A stretch of 6,707 nucleotides of DNA from DASTQL01 sp035462845. Its GTDB lineage: Bacteria; Actinomycetota; Actinomycetes; Jiangellales; Jiangellaceae. A program made the position numbers and the translations under genes. The DNA lies in the NCBI GenBank assembly GCA_035462845.1, contig DATHTV010000229.1:1-6707 (forward strand). The letters run 5' to 3'. Positions 6,073 through 6,707 of the stretch are shown here, in pieces (position 1 is the first letter of the stretch; every line of letters begins with the position of its first letter). The notes beneath the pieces are model-generated. The model was given only the letters and a program-made list of their open reading frames with translations. It searched no databases and was not told where the DNA came from.

Positions 6073-6702
6073 ATGCACAGCACGCTGCCCGACACCCGAC
6101 ACGCCCACCGCGTCTTCGCCTGGGCCTACGACAAGTTCAGCGGACCGACCGAGCGCGGCCCCGTCGGAGCCGCCCGCCGCCGCCTGGTGAGCAAGGCCCG
6201 CGGGGACGTCGTCGACCTCGGCGCCGGCACCGGCCTGAACACCCCCCACCTCGGTTCCGGGGTCGGCGCCCTCCACCTGATCGAGCCCGACCCGCACATG
6301 CTCCGGCGACTGCGCGAGCGCGTCGACGACCGCACCGTGCTCCACCACGCCCTCGCCGAGGACCTGCCGCTCCCCGACGCGAGCGTCGACACCGTCATCA
6401 CGACGCTCACCATGTGCAGCGTTTTGGACGTCGACGCGGCCGCCCGCGAGGCACGACGTGTCCTCCGGCCCGGCGGGCAGCTGCTCGTCCTCGAGCACGT
6501 CCGCTCCATCGACCCGCGGCTCGCAGCCTGGCAGGACCGGCTCGACGCGCTGTTCGTGCGCACCGGCGGCGGCTGCCACCACAACCGGGACACCGCGGCC
6601 GCGCTGGCCGCCGCCGGGTTCGACACCACCCCGCTGGAGCGGGTCGTCCTGGCGGGCCTGCCCACCAACCGCGAATGGCTCCTCGGGCGACTCACGCGAT
6701 GA
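6073..6702 (+). CDS. Class I SAM-dependent methyltransferase (209 aa)
   Basis: The enzyme is predicted to transfer a methyl group from S-adenosylmethionine; the acceptor is unknown. Residues 11-25 (AHRVFAWAYDKFSGP) form the usual N-terminal lid start. Motif I is VVDLGAGTGLN at 46-56, with an acidic residue after the second strand in LIEPDPHM (Glu71, a candidate ribose-hydroxyl ligand). AEDLPLPDASVDTVI at 95-109 is motif II, and VLRPGGQLLVLEHV at 130-143 is motif III. After it comes AAWQDRLDALF, then GCHHNRDT at 167-174, a signature I associate with the UbiE-like/METTL7-like lipid or small-molecule methyltransferases. The protein is soluble by appearance. ATG at 6073 has AGGAG (6061-6065) seven bases upstream, unobstructed by any palindrome, unlike the genes before it. 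It lies 95 bp after the second rhodanese gene on the same strand and could be co-transcribed or have its own promoter. The stop sits in ATGA, hinting at a coupled next gene. Confidence 0.9.
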   Translation: MHSTLPDTRHAHRVFAWAYDKFSGPTERGPVGAARRRLVSKARGDVVDLGAGTGLNTPHLGSGVGALHLIEPDPHMLRRLRERVDDRTVLHHALAEDLPLPDASVDTVITTLTMCSVLDVDAAAREARRVLRPGGQLLVLEHVRSIDPRLAAWQDRLDALFVRTGGGCHHNRDTAAALAAAGFDTTPLERVVLAGLPTNREWLLGRLTR

Positions 6703-6707
6703 TCCCC
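6699..6707 (+). other. Possible start of a downstream gene overlapping the methyltransferase stop
   Basis: ATG at 6699-6701 overlaps the TGA at 6700-6702 in an ATGA junction, the same arrangement as at 4980. Only three codons are visible before the window ends, so the gene is a guess from the junction type alone. Confidence 0.25.

Overview
The window is very GC-rich, uses GTG and ATG starts, packs genes with 4-base overlaps and carries a large AfsR/SARP-type regulator. This points to a high-GC actinobacterium. A Geodermatophilaceae-like or Frankia-like host is my guess from the integrase type and gene style, not something the sequence proves.

Left third (1-1531): a decayed accessory segment. 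It opens inside a tyrosine recombinase of the actinobacterial type, with a Cys/His-rich insert and a fused C-terminal GntR-type helix-turn-helix. The coding sequence is broken by two opposite frameshifts near 241-243 and 678-684. After about 85 unassigned bases comes the C-terminal part of a carbon-nitrogen hydrolase (nitrilase superfamily). It lacks the region that would hold the catalytic cysteine and has its own frameshift just before the stop. Both look like remnants of an integrated element or of transferred DNA.

Middle (1551-4571, minus strand): one intact 1006-residue regulator with an OmpR-like winged helix, a BTAD domain, a STAND/NB-ARC-type ATPase and a TPR-like C-terminus. It converges on the decayed segment. 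A 9-bp inverted repeat that contains both stop codons may be a shared terminator.

Right third (4663-6702, plus strand): a compact gene set read divergently from the regulator. It comprises a rhodanese-like protein, a polytopic membrane protein with a His-rich loop, a second rhodanese-like protein lacking the usual catalytic cysteine, and, after a 95-bp gap, a class I SAM-dependent methyltransferase. The first three overlap by 4 bases at each junction. At both junctions the Shine-Dalgarno sequence lies in a perfect palindrome, which suggests translational coupling. The methyltransferase ends in ATGA, so another gene may begin at the right edge.

The most interesting signal is in the divergent intergenic region: three near-identical heptamers (GTCAGCG, GTCAGCG, CTCAGCG) at exactly 11-bp spacing, with a plausible -10 hexamer exactly 8 bp after the last. 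This is the layout of SARP operators. It suggests that the AfsR-like regulator directly controls the rhodanese/membrane-protein/rhodanese operon. The biochemical job of that operon is not known to me; sulfur (persulfide) transfer linked to a membrane protein is the simplest hypothesis.
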